Source of the DNA: Klenkia soli
Lineage (GTDB): Bacteria; Actinomycetota; Actinomycetes; Mycobacteriales; Geodermatophilaceae
Direction of reading: 5' to 3'
DNA: 64,000 bases
NCBI RefSeq assembly: GCF_900103975.1
Contig: NZ_FNIR01000012.1
Span: forward strand, 1 to 64,000
Below the pieces are notes generated by a model. The model worked only from the letters and a program-made list of their open reading frames with translations. It did not search any database and had not been told where the DNA came from. Made by a program: the position numbers and the translations under genes. Numbering within the stretch: the first letter of the stretch is position 1; the number at the start of each line of letters is the position of its first letter. Below, in pieces: positions 25,489 to 34,576 of this stretch.

Positions 25489-26013
25489 ATGAGGCGTCTC
25501 GTCGCCCTGGGCATCTCCATCGGGGTGCTCGCCGGGCTGTTCACCTGGGTCGCCGGCAGCATCACGGCGATCGGGTCGTTCACCGCCCCGCTGGTGGTGT
25601 GGGTCGGCTTCGCGGCCTGGGCGGTGTTCTACGCCGCCGGGGGCCGCACCGCCGGGCTGGTCTCGACGCTGGGCTCCACGCTCAGCGGCCTGGTGTGGGG
25701 GTGGCTGATCCTGAGGGCCACCCTCGGCATCAGCGCGGCGGGCTCCCCCGCCGTGCTGGGGCTGATGGTGGCGATCGGCGCCTTCGCGATGTGCGTGCAG
25801 GCCGGGGTGAAGCCGCTGGCGTTCATCCCCGGTGCCTTCGTCGGGGCGGCGTGCTTCTTCGGCAACGCCGGGCTGTTCTGGGCCACGGCGGTCTCGCTGG
25901 TCGGCGGCGCCCTGCTCGCCTACGTCTCCGAGGTGCTCGGCGACGTCGTGGAGCGGGCCCTGGGCGGCACGTCCGCGGCGGCACCGGCCGCCGGGGAGAA
26001 GGCCACCGCCTGA
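25489..26013 (+). CDS. DUF1097 membrane protein
   Basis: The 174-residue protein has about five hydrophobic helices with many small residues, starting LVALGISIGVLAGLFTWV; it ends in a soluble Ala-rich tail. The pattern fits DUF1097, a family of unknown function sometimes called inner-membrane YgdD/YcdZ-like. ATG 25489 follows GAGAGGGAGGG, 14 bases after the dehydrogenase stop, so it is probably part of the same operon. It could be a small permease for the operon's substrate or product. Confidence 0.8.
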   Translation: MRRLVALGISIGVLAGLFTWVAGSITAIGSFTAPLVVWVGFAAWAVFYAAGGRTAGLVSTLGSTLSGLVWGWLILRATLGISAAGSPAVLGLMVAIGAFAMCVQAGVKPLAFIPGAFVGAACFFGNAGLFWATAVSLVGGALLAYVSEVLGDVVERALGGTSAAAPAAGEKATA

Positions 26014-26024
26014 CCCGCGCGTCC

Positions 26025-26054
26025 CGGGCCCGGCCTCCTCGGGGGTCGGGCCCG
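26025..26054. terminator. Hairpin terminator between convergent genes
   Basis: An 11-bp stem (CGGGCCCGGCC / GGTCGGGCCCG, one G-T pair) with an 8-base loop lies just after the DUF1097 stop and before the convergent GGDEF-EAL stop. It would end transcription from the amidohydrolase operon, and perhaps from both sides. Confidence 0.7.
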
Positions 26055-26061
26055 AGGTGCG

Positions 26062-28752
26062 TCAGGTGACCGGGGCACCCGAGACCGCAGCGCGGAACAG
26101 GTCGCCGGCCGACCCCGCCGGCAGCGGGACCGACAGGTGGAAGCCCTGGGCGGCGTCGCAGGCGTCGGCGGCGAGCCGGTCCAGCACGGCCGCGTGCTCG
26201 ACGCCCTCGGCCACCACGGTCAACCCGCTGGCGTGCGCGGTGGCCACCATGAGGGCGACCAGGCGCTGGTCGGCGGGGTCGGCAGAGACGAAGCTGCCGT
26301 CGACCTTCAGGGTGTCCACGGGCAGGTGGCGCAGGGCGCCGATCGACGTGGTGCCGGTGCCGAAGTCGTCCAGCGCCACCCGCACCCCGAGGGCGCGCAG
26401 CGCCGCCAGGTGCGCCAGCAGCAGCGGGGCCTCCACGACGGCCCGCTCGGCCACCTCCAGCACCAGGCAGGACGACGGCAGCCCGGCGTCGACCAGGCAC
26501 CCCAGCACGGTGTCGGTGACCCGGGGGTCACCCAGGAACCGGGCCGAGACGTTCACCGACACGGTCGGGCCGGCGTCGTCCCGGCCCAACCCGTGCGCAG
26601 CCCGCCAGTCGGCCAGCTGGCCGACCGCGCTGCGCAGCACCCACCGGTCCAGCTCGCACACCAGGTCGCTCTGCTCGGCGACCGGGACGAACGCCTCGGG
26701 GGACAGCAGCCCGACACCGGGCCGCTCCCAGCGGGGCAGGGCCTCGAACCCCACGAGCGCGCCGCCGGCCACCTCCACCACCGGTTGGTAGAGCACGTGC
26801 ACCTCGCCGTCGGCCAGCCCGCGGCGCAGGGCGACCTCGACGTCCCGACGCTCCTCGATGTGGCTGCGCAGCTGGTCGTCGAAGACCTCCACCCGACCGC
26901 GGCCGGCGTGCTTGGCGCGGTAGACCGCGGCGTCGGCCTGGGCCAGCAGCTGGTCGCCGTCGACCTGGCCGTCCTGGGCCAGGGCGACCCCGATGCTGGC
27001 GCCGACGGCCACCGCACGGGCACCGGTCGGCGAGGTCACCGTCATGGACTGCGAGATCGCGGCCACCAGCCGCTCCCCCAGCGCGACCAGCTCGCCGACG
27101 TCGGCGACGGCCTCGACCAGCACCACGAACTCGTCGCCCCCGAGCCGGCAGACGGTGTCCCCGGCCCGCGCCTCCTCCCGCATGCGGGTGGCGACCGTGC
27201 GCAGCACCTCGTCGCCCGCGGCGTGCCCGGCGCGGTCGTTGACGGCCTTGAACCCGTCGAGGTCCACGAACAGCAGGCCGGTCGCCGCACCCGCCCGCTG
27301 CGCCCGGTGCAGGGCGGCGGTGGTCAGGTCGAGGGCCCGGGCGCGGTTGGGCAGGTCGGTGAGCGGGTCGTGCGCGGCCTGGTGCACCAGCGCGCTCTGC
27401 AGCCGCTCGCGCTGCCGGATGGAGGTGACCAGCTGGTCCACCGAGGAGTGCAGCAGCTCGCCCAGCGGACCCGGGACGGCCTCGTCGAGCACGGGGTCGC
27501 CGAGGTCACCGCGGGCCACGGCCCCGGCCTGGTCCTGGATCCGACGGAGGCTGCCGACGGCGGCGCCCAGCGCCCGACCCACCGACCGCACCTCGCGGGG
27601 GCCGCGCTCGGCGACGTCCACGAGCCGGCCCTGGCTGATCTCGTCGGCGGCGTCGGCCACCCTGCCCAGCGAGCGGGTCATCCGGCGGCCCAGGACGCCG
27701 AGCACGACCAGGGTCAGCAGCACCGCCCCGGCGGCCGCGGCCATCGTCGCGTCGCGCGTGCCGTCGGCGTGCTCGCCGTCGGTCGCCGCGGCAGCGGCGG
27801 CCAGCCCCACGGCGCGGTCGAGGACGTCGGAGGTCTCGCCGGTGACGCTCAGGACGCCCTCGATCAGGCTCTGCAGCTGGGTGATGGACGGCGAGACGGG
27901 CGTGCTGCCCATGGCGCGGTCGTAGACGGCGGCCACGTCCAGCGCGTCCGGGGTCCTCGAGAGGTCCAGACCGGCCCGCCGGACGGCGGGGTCGGAGATG
28001 GTCGTGAGCTGGGCGCGGGCGGTCTCGACCGCCCCGTGGGACTGCAGCCACTGCCAGCTGTACCGGCCGCCGAACACGCCGCCCTCGTAGAGCTGCCAGC
28101 CGAGGAAGTCCACGACGTCGGGGGTGATGGACGCCGACAGGTCGGCCAGCAGCCGCACGTCGCGGATGGCCGAGACGGTCGCGGTGGAGCCGGCCTGCGA
28201 GGCCGCCGAGACCACCATGCGGGCCTGGGCGCGGTGCAGCCGGTCGGCCACCGCGCTCCAGCGGTCGCGGACGGTGGTGAGGTCCAGGGCACCGTCGCCG
28301 TCCACCCAGGCGCGCACGCCGGCCACCTCGTCCTGCACCTGGGCCGCGACCTCGGCGGAGTCCGGGAGGTCGCGCGCGGCGGCCAGGCGGGCGTCGGTCT
28401 CGGTGCGCACGTCGGCCACCGCGCCGGCGAGCACGCCCTGGGCGGCAGCGGCGAACGCCGGGGTGATGCCCAGTCGCTGCACGGCCAGCGGGTTGTCCAT
28501 CGAGGCCAGCACGACGACGGTGACCAGCTCCTGGTCCACCGCGCTGGCTGCCTGGGAGAGCACCCCGAACGCCTGCACCTGCTCGGCCGCGGCGGTGGAG
28601 GACGCCACGGCGTCGGCGGCGCGGCCGGCGAGGACGACGGCGAAGGCGCCCATGCTGCCCAGCGGGAGCAGGACGAGCACGAGGAGCAGCGCCCACAGGG
28701 GAGCGCCCCTGCCCGCCCCCCGGCGGGCGGACCAGTTGGCTGGAGTCCACAC
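26062..28752 (-). CDS. GGDEF-EAL cyclic-di-GMP enzyme with periplasmic sensor
   Basis: The protein has 896 residues. A membrane helix lies at ~20-42, then an extracytoplasmic helical domain (~45-335) resembling nitrate/nitrite-sensing NIT domains, a second helix (~337-355), HAMP, a GGDEF domain with intact GGDEF (538-542) and an inhibitory-site RxxD (RAGD, 529-532), and an EAL domain (FEALPRW at ~669; DDFGTG; DTLKVDGSF). Both catalytic motifs look complete, so synthesis and breakdown of c-di-GMP are both possible. GTG 28752 keeps the first helix but has a weak ribosome site. Monocistronic. Confidence 0.9.
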   Translation of the reverse strand: MWTPANWSARRGAGRGAPLWALLLVLVLLPLGSMGAFAVVLAGRAADAVASSTAAAEQVQAFGVLSQAASAVDQELVTVVVLASMDNPLAVQRLGITPAFAAAAQGVLAGAVADVRTETDARLAAARDLPDSAEVAAQVQDEVAGVRAWVDGDGALDLTTVRDRWSAVADRLHRAQARMVVSAASQAGSTATVSAIRDVRLLADLSASITPDVVDFLGWQLYEGGVFGGRYSWQWLQSHGAVETARAQLTTISDPAVRRAGLDLSRTPDALDVAAVYDRAMGSTPVSPSITQLQSLIEGVLSVTGETSDVLDRAVGLAAAAAATDGEHADGTRDATMAAAAGAVLLTLVVLGVLGRRMTRSLGRVADAADEISQGRLVDVAERGPREVRSVGRALGAAVGSLRRIQDQAGAVARGDLGDPVLDEAVPGPLGELLHSSVDQLVTSIRQRERLQSALVHQAAHDPLTDLPNRARALDLTTAALHRAQRAGAATGLLFVDLDGFKAVNDRAGHAAGDEVLRTVATRMREEARAGDTVCRLGGDEFVVLVEAVADVGELVALGERLVAAISQSMTVTSPTGARAVAVGASIGVALAQDGQVDGDQLLAQADAAVYRAKHAGRGRVEVFDDQLRSHIEERRDVEVALRRGLADGEVHVLYQPVVEVAGGALVGFEALPRWERPGVGLLSPEAFVPVAEQSDLVCELDRWVLRSAVGQLADWRAAHGLGRDDAGPTVSVNVSARFLGDPRVTDTVLGCLVDAGLPSSCLVLEVAERAVVEAPLLLAHLAALRALGVRVALDDFGTGTTSIGALRHLPVDTLKVDGSFVSADPADQRLVALMVATAHASGLTVVAEGVEHAAVLDRLAADACDAAQGFHLSVPLPAGSAGDLFRAAVSGAPVT

Positions 28753-28837
28753 ACCGGGGTTGTCGGCGCGGGCGGGCCCCTCCTGGAGGCCCGGCCCACG
28801 CCCTCACCCCACCGGGTGGTGACCGCTGGACGTCGGG

Positions 28838-29866
28838 TCAGGCGTCGGCCACCGCGGGGGCCACCTCGGTGCCCAGCAGCTCGATGCCGCGCAGCAGGTC
28901 CGCGTGCGCCAGCCGGGGGTTGGTCATCTGGATCGACAGCCGGTCGACCCCGCCGAGCTGGTCGGAGATCCGCCGGATCTTCTCGGCCACGGTCCGCGGC
29001 GAGCCCATGAAGAACGCGCCGTCGGGGCCGGAGGTGGCGTCGAACTGGGCCCGGGTGGGCTGCCGGAACCCGCGCTCGCGGCTGACCTTGGTGAACATCT
29101 CGTGCCAGCCGGGGTAGATGGTGTCCGAGGCGGCCTCGGTGCTCTCGCCGACGTAGCCGAACACGTGCAGGCCCACCTGCAGCTTCTCCGGCGCGTGCCC
29201 CGCCTGCGCACCGGCCCGGCGGTACAGGTCGATCAGCGGGGCGAACTGGCGCGGCTCACCGCCGATGATGGCGACCATCAGCGGCAGGCCGAGCAGCCCG
29301 GCGCGGGCGAAGGACTCGGGGCTGCCGCCGACGCCGACCCAGATCGGCAGCTGCTCCTGCGCGGGTCGGGGGTAGACGCCCTGGCCGGTCAGCGCGGGGC
29401 GGTGCCGGCCCGACCAGGTGACCTTCTCGGACTCGCGGATCTGCAGCAGCAGCTCGAGCTTCTCGGTGAACAGCGAGTCGTAGTCGGCCAGCTCGAGGCC
29501 GAACAGCGGGAAGGCCTCGGTGAACGAGCCCCGGCCCACCACCAGGTCGGTGCGACCGCCGGAGATCAGGTCCAGGGTGGCGAACTGCTGGAACACCCGC
29601 ACCGGGTCGGCGGCCGAGAGCACGGTGACCGCGCTGCCCAGCCGGATGCGCTCGGTGCGGGCCGCGGCGGCGGCCAGGATGATCGCCGGGGCCGAGTCGT
29701 AGTACTCGGGCCGGTGGTGCTCGCCGATCCCGAACGAGTAGAGCCCGACCTGGTCGGCCAGGGCGATCTCCTCGAGCAGGTGGGCCATGCGCTGCTGCGG
29801 GCCCACGGCCTCCCCGGTGGTGGGGTCGGTCACCGCGGCCACGAAGCTGTCGACGCCGATGTGCAT
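28838..29866 (-). CDS. LLM-class (luciferase-like) flavin-dependent oxidoreductase
   Basis: The 342-residue TIM-barrel flavoprotein has LYSFGIGEHHRPEYYDSAPA, the family's EHH signature near residue 50, plus SAVTVLSAADPVRVFQQFAT and GRGSFTEAF. It uses FMNH2/F420-type chemistry on an unknown substrate. ATG 29866 has GAGGAGGA at 5 bases, much better than the longer reading at 29893. Upstream (29867-29906) lies a short leader with two GTTGA repeats that might be an operator. Confidence 0.88.
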   Translation of the reverse strand: MHIGVDSFVAAVTDPTTGEAVGPQQRMAHLLEEIALADQVGLYSFGIGEHHRPEYYDSAPAIILAAAAARTERIRLGSAVTVLSAADPVRVFQQFATLDLISGGRTDLVVGRGSFTEAFPLFGLELADYDSLFTEKLELLLQIRESEKVTWSGRHRPALTGQGVYPRPAQEQLPIWVGVGGSPESFARAGLLGLPLMVAIIGGEPRQFAPLIDLYRRAGAQAGHAPEKLQVGLHVFGYVGESTEAASDTIYPGWHEMFTKVSRERGFRQPTRAQFDATSGPDGAFFMGSPRTVAEKIRRISDQLGGVDRLSIQMTNPRLAHADLLRGIELLGTEVAPAVADA

Positions 29867-29906
29867 GGGGTCCTCCTCAGGATCACCGTCCATGGTAGTT
29901 CAACGC

Positions 29907-32687
29907 TCAACCGTCCTGCGCGCGGTGCATTCCCTCCGCGAGGACCTCGGCCAGGTGCCGGGCGCGGACGTCGGCCAGCTGGTCCAGCTGCGTGCGGCAG
30001 CTGAACCCGTCGGCGAGCACGGCGGCACCGGCCCCCGCGGCCCGGACGGCGGGCAGCAGCGCGGTCTCGGCCACCGCCACCGACACCGCGTGGTGACCGG
30101 CCTCGGCGCCGAAGTTCCCCGCCAGCCCGCAGCAGCCGCCCACCGCGGTGACGTCGGCACCGGCCCGGGCGAGGAGGGCCCGGTCGGCGTCCCAGCCCAG
30201 GACGGCGTGCTGGTGGCAGTGCGGCTGGGCCACGCCGCGCACGCCGGTGAGGTCCGGGGGCGTCCAGCCCGGCCGGGTGGCCAGCAGCTCGGCCAGCGTG
30301 TGCGTCGCCGCGGCGACCCGCTCGGCCGCGGGGCCCGGCACCAGCTCGACGGCGTCACCCCGGAGCACCGCCGTGCAGGACGGCTCGAGCCCCACGACCG
30401 GCAGGCCCCGGTCGAGGGCGGCCACCGTGCGGGCCAGCTGGCCGCGGGCGGTGTCGAGCTGCCCGGTGGAGATCCAGGTCAGCCCGCAGCACACCGGCGC
30501 GGACAGCTGCACCGCGAACCCGGCGTCCTCCAGCACCGCCACCGCGGCCCGGCCCACCTCGGGGGTGAAGTGGTCGGTGAAGGTGTCGACGAACAGCAGC
30601 ACCGGGTCGCCGTCCCCCGTCGGCTGCCCGGCGAACCAGGCGCGGAAGGTCTCGGGGGCGAAGCGGGGCAGCTCGCGGTCGCGGTCGATGCCGCCTGCCG
30701 CCCGGGCGAGCGCACCACCGGCCGCCGTCCCCAGGAGGGCGTTCACCAGCCGCGGCGCGCGGGAGGCCAGCCGGGCGGTGAGCGGCAGCCAGCCCAGCGA
30801 CCAGTGCGTGCGCGGACGCCACCAGCGGCGGTAGCGGGCGTGCAGCACCTCGGCCTTGTAGGTGGCCATGTCCACCCCGGTCGGGCAGTCGACCGCGCAG
30901 CCCTTGCAGGACAGGCAGAGGTCCAGGGACTCCAGCACCTCCGGGGCGCCCAGGCCGCCGACAAGCGTGCCGTTGGCCGCCTCCTGCAGCACCCGGGCCC
31001 GGCCGCGGGTGGAGTCGCGCTCGTCGCCGGTGGCCAGGAACGAGGGGCACATGACCCCGCCGGTGGCGGTGGCGTCGGCCCGGCAGCGGCCCACCCCGGT
31101 GCAGCGGTGCGCGGCCACGGACAGGTCGCCGCCGTCCTCGGGCAGGGCGAACGCCCGGGCGCGCAGCGGGTGGGCACCCGGCAGCCGGAGGGTGGCGTCC
31201 AGCGGTTCGGGCTCGACCAGCACCCCGGGGTTGAGCAGCCCGGTCGGGTCGAAGGCGTGCTTGACCGCGGCGAACGCGCCCAGCAGCTCGGGGCCGTACA
31301 TGCGCGGCAGCAGCTCGCTGCGGGCCCGGCCGTCGCCGTGCTCGCCCGAGACCGACCCGCCGTACCGGGCCACCGCGTCGGCGGCGGCCTCGACGAACCC
31401 GCGCAGCACCTGCGGGCGGGCGGCCAGCGGGAAGTCGATGCGGGCGTGGACGCACCCGTCGCCGAAGTGGCCGTAGACCAGGGCGTCCAGCCCGTGCGCG
31501 TCGAGCAGGCCGCGGAAGTCGCGCAGGTAGGCGCCCAGGTGCTCGGGCGGGACGGCGGCGTCCTCCCACCCGGGCCAGGCCGGCGCCCCGGCGGGGGTGC
31601 GCCCGCCCAGCCCGGCGCCGTCCTCGCGGATCCGCCACAGCCTCAGCGCGTCGGGGCCGGTCACCACCAGGGAGTCCAGCGCCCCGGCGTCGGCGGCGAG
31701 CCGGCGGGCGGCGTCCTGGGCCGCGGCGGCCGACTCCCCCGCCACCTCGACGAACAACCAGCCCTCCCCGCGGGGCAGGTCCGGGACGGCTGCCGCACCG
31801 CGCCGACGGCGGACGACGTCGACCAACCGGGCGTCCATGCCCTCGACGGCCCGGGGGGCGTGCGGCAGCAGCGCGGGGACGGCGTCGGCCGCGGCCGGCA
31901 TGTCGGGGTAGCCGAGGACGACGAGCGCGGTGGCGGCGGGCACCGCGGCCAGGGAGACCGTCGCCTGAAGCAGGACGGCGAGCGTGCCCTCGGAGCCGGC
32001 GAGGAAGCGGCCCACGTGGCGGCCGTTCTCGGGCAGCAGGTGCTCCAGCGAGTAGCCCGACACCTGCCGGCGGAACCGGCCCGACCCGGTGCGGATCGCC
32101 GCCAGGTGCGCGTCGACCACCGGCCAGAGGTCGACCGGGCCGGCATCGCGGGGGCCAGCGTCGAACACCGCTCCCCCGGCGGTGGCCACCTGCAGCGACA
32201 CCACGGTGTCCGCGGCCCGGCCGGCGCTCATCGCGTGCGCGCCGCACGCGTTGTTGCCGATCGTGCCGCCGATGGTGGCCCGCGAGTGGGTGGAGGGGTC
32301 GGGGCCGTAGGCCAGCCCGTGGGGTGCGCCGGCGTCGGTGACCCGGTCCAGCACGACCCCGGGCTGGACGACGGCGGTGCGGGCGACCGGGTCCAGCGCG
32401 ACGATCCGGGTGAGGTGGCGGGAGGTGTCCAGCACCAGGCCCGGACCGATCGCGTTGCCGGCGATGGAGGTGCCGCCGCCGCGCATCGTCAGCGGCGTGC
32501 CGAGGTCCCGGCAGACCGCCAGGGCGGCGAGCACCTCGTCGGCGTCGCGCGGGTAGGCCACCGCGGTGGGCACCACCCGGTGGTTGGACGCGTCGGAGCT
32601 GTACTCGGCGCGCCGCCGGACGCCGTCCTCGACCTGGGCCAGCCCGGCGGCCCGCAGGCCGGCCACCAGCCCGCGGACGTCGGTCAC
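29907..32687 (-). CDS. FAD- and Fe-S-binding 2-hydroxyacid dehydrogenase
   Basis: The protein has ~926 residues. The N-terminal FAD_binding_4 domain (~40-215) contains TMRGGGTSIAGNAIGPGL and ATIGGTIGNNACGAH; an FAD-oxidase C-terminal domain extends to ~500. Cysteine clusters follow at ~525 (CTGVGRC...C) and ~590 (CLSCKGCAVDCP), and two CCG domains (CCGLTWIS ~731, CCGLAGNFGAE ~848). This single-chain glycolate/D-lactate/D-2-hydroxyglutarate dehydrogenase (YdiJ/Dld-like) sends electrons to the quinone pool or a carrier. GTG 32687 or 32705 may start it. Confidence 0.88.
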   Translation of the reverse strand: MTDVRGLVAGLRAAGLAQVEDGVRRRAEYSSDASNHRVVPTAVAYPRDADEVLAALAVCRDLGTPLTMRGGGTSIAGNAIGPGLVLDTSRHLTRIVALDPVARTAVVQPGVVLDRVTDAGAPHGLAYGPDPSTHSRATIGGTIGNNACGAHAMSAGRAADTVVSLQVATAGGAVFDAGPRDAGPVDLWPVVDAHLAAIRTGSGRFRRQVSGYSLEHLLPENGRHVGRFLAGSEGTLAVLLQATVSLAAVPAATALVVLGYPDMPAAADAVPALLPHAPRAVEGMDARLVDVVRRRRGAAAVPDLPRGEGWLFVEVAGESAAAAQDAARRLAADAGALDSLVVTGPDALRLWRIREDGAGLGGRTPAGAPAWPGWEDAAVPPEHLGAYLRDFRGLLDAHGLDALVYGHFGDGCVHARIDFPLAARPQVLRGFVEAAADAVARYGGSVSGEHGDGRARSELLPRMYGPELLGAFAAVKHAFDPTGLLNPGVLVEPEPLDATLRLPGAHPLRARAFALPEDGGDLSVAAHRCTGVGRCRADATATGGVMCPSFLATGDERDSTRGRARVLQEAANGTLVGGLGAPEVLESLDLCLSCKGCAVDCPTGVDMATYKAEVLHARYRRWWRPRTHWSLGWLPLTARLASRAPRLVNALLGTAAGGALARAAGGIDRDRELPRFAPETFRAWFAGQPTGDGDPVLLFVDTFTDHFTPEVGRAAVAVLEDAGFAVQLSAPVCCGLTWISTGQLDTARGQLARTVAALDRGLPVVGLEPSCTAVLRGDAVELVPGPAAERVAAATHTLAELLATRPGWTPPDLTGVRGVAQPHCHQHAVLGWDADRALLARAGADVTAVGGCCGLAGNFGAEAGHHAVSVAVAETALLPAVRAAGAGAAVLADGFSCRTQLDQLADVRARHLAEVLAEGMHRAQDG

Positions 32688-32798
32688 CGGGCCAGTCTCG
32701 CCCACCGGCGGCAGCTGTTCACCCGGAGGTCAGCTGCCGGTGACCCGGGTCGCGCAGGGTCGGGTGGTCCGCACGCCACCTGTCCACGGGGGACCACC

Positions 32799-34565
32799 AT
32801 GACCGCACCGCTGACCCGCCGCGCCGTCCTGCAGGGCGGTGCGATCGGCGCCGCCGTCCTCGCGCTGGGGTCGCTGAGCACCGAGCAGGCCCGGGCCGCG
32901 GTGGCGGACCAGGCCCGGTCGGGGGTCTTCGGGTTCGGCGTCGCGTCCGGGGACCCGACCGCCACCGAGGTGTTGCTGTGGACCCGGGTCACCCCGACCC
33001 CGCAGGCGGTGCCGGGCAGCGGGCTCGGGCCGGCCAGCCAGGTCCGGTGGGAGGTGGCCGCCGACCCCGCGTTCCGCCGGGTCGTGCAGCGCGGCACGGT
33101 GCGCATCGACGCGGCCCGCGACCACACGGTCAAGGTCGTCGTCCCCCGGCTGACCCCCTACACCCGGTACTGGTACCGCTTCACCTGCCGCGGGGCGACG
33201 TCCCCGGTGGGCCGCACGCAGACCTCCCCCGACGAGCCGGGCCGCACCCACGCGCTGCGGCTGGCGTTCGTCTCCTGCTCGAACTTCACCGGCGGCTACT
33301 TCACCGCCTACCGCGGGCTGGCCGCCCGCGACGACCTGGACGCCGTGCTGCACCTGGGCGACTACCTCTACGAGTACGGCAACGCCGAGGACCGCTACGG
33401 GCCGGCCGAGCTGGCCGGCACCCGGGACCACCAGCCGGCCACCGAGATGGTGTCCCTGCCCGACTACCGGCTGCGGCACGCGCTCTACAAGACCGACCCC
33501 GACCTGCAGGCGGCGCACCAGCAGCACCCGTGGATCACGATCTTCGACGACCACGAGGTCACCAACGACGCCTACGCCACGGGCGCGGAGAACCACGAGG
33601 CCCAGGACGACCCGGACACCTCCTACACCGGCCCGGGCGAGCCGGCCGGGGTGCGCGCCGAGGGCGATTTCCTGGCCCGCCGGGCGGTGGCCTACCAGGC
33701 GTACCTGGAGTGGATGCCGATCCGCGAGCCCGGCTGGCAGCCCGCACCCCACCGGGGCACCCAGTTCTTCCGGCGGTTCTCCTTCGGCGACCTGGCCGAC
33801 CTGTCGATCGTCGAGACCCGGCAGAACCGCAGCCAGCAGGTGCCGACGACGGTGGGCGGGCAGGTCAACCCGGCGCTGGCCGACCCCGGCCGGCACCTGC
33901 CCGAGCCCGAGCAGCTGCGGTGGCTGACCGACGGCATCACGCGCAGCCGCAAGCCCTGGCACCTGGTCGGCAACCAGACGGTGCTCACCCGGCTGTTCGC
34001 CGTGCCCCGGGTGGGGGTGCTGGGCGGGCAGGTCTACAACGCCGACCAGTGGGACGGCTACCAGGCCGACCAGGCGACGCTGATCGCCGCGATGGGTCGG
34101 GGCGGCACCGACCCGGTCGTGCTCACCGGCGACATCCACTCCTCGTGGGCCAACGACCTCCCGCCCGCCTTCGACGTGGCCCGGTACACCGCGGCGCCGT
34201 CCTCGGTGGGCGTGGAGTTCGTCTGCCCCTCGGTGACCAGCAACGGGTTCAAGGAGTCGCTGGGGAACTCGGCGGCCGCGGCGGTGGCGGCGACCACCGC
34301 GTTCCAGGCGGCCAACCCGTGGATCCGGTACCTGGAGGGCATCGGGCACGGTTTCGCCGTCCTCGACGTGACCCCCGACCGGGTGCAGACCGACTTCTGG
34401 TTCATCCGCTCGGGCGGGGACAAGGGCCTGGCCGTCGACCCCCGGGTGGACCCGCAGGCGACGGTCGGGTTCGAGTCGGCCTGGCAGTCGGTGCGGGGCT
34501 CGCGCCGGATCAGCGGCCCGGTGGCCCAGCTGGGTCCGCGCAGCGACCGGCCGCGCGGGGCCTGA
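32799..34565 (+). CDS. PhoD-like alkaline phosphatase, Tat-exported
   Basis: The 588-residue protein has a twin-arginine signal (LTRRAVLQGGAIGAAVLALG, cleavage after ARA). The PhoD N-terminal domain contains FGFGVASGDPTATEVLLWTR; the metallophosphatase core has HLGDYLYEYG, IFDDHEVTND and LTGDIHSSW. It should hydrolyse phosphodiesters or monoesters outside the cell with a Ca/Fe centre. ATG 32799 has GGGGGA upstream. It converges with a second Tat-exported phosphatase-type gene, suggesting a phosphate-scavenging pair, although no Pho box was recognised. Confidence 0.92.
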   Translation: MTAPLTRRAVLQGGAIGAAVLALGSLSTEQARAAVADQARSGVFGFGVASGDPTATEVLLWTRVTPTPQAVPGSGLGPASQVRWEVAADPAFRRVVQRGTVRIDAARDHTVKVVVPRLTPYTRYWYRFTCRGATSPVGRTQTSPDEPGRTHALRLAFVSCSNFTGGYFTAYRGLAARDDLDAVLHLGDYLYEYGNAEDRYGPAELAGTRDHQPATEMVSLPDYRLRHALYKTDPDLQAAHQQHPWITIFDDHEVTNDAYATGAENHEAQDDPDTSYTGPGEPAGVRAEGDFLARRAVAYQAYLEWMPIREPGWQPAPHRGTQFFRRFSFGDLADLSIVETRQNRSQQVPTTVGGQVNPALADPGRHLPEPEQLRWLTDGITRSRKPWHLVGNQTVLTRLFAVPRVGVLGGQVYNADQWDGYQADQATLIAAMGRGGTDPVVLTGDIHSSWANDLPPAFDVARYTAAPSSVGVEFVCPSVTSNGFKESLGNSAAAAVAATTAFQAANPWIRYLEGIGHGFAVLDVTPDRVQTDFWFIRSGGDKGLAVDPRVDPQATVGFESAWQSVRGSRRISGPVAQLGPRSDRPRGA

Positions 34566-34576
34566 CCGCGGAAGGC

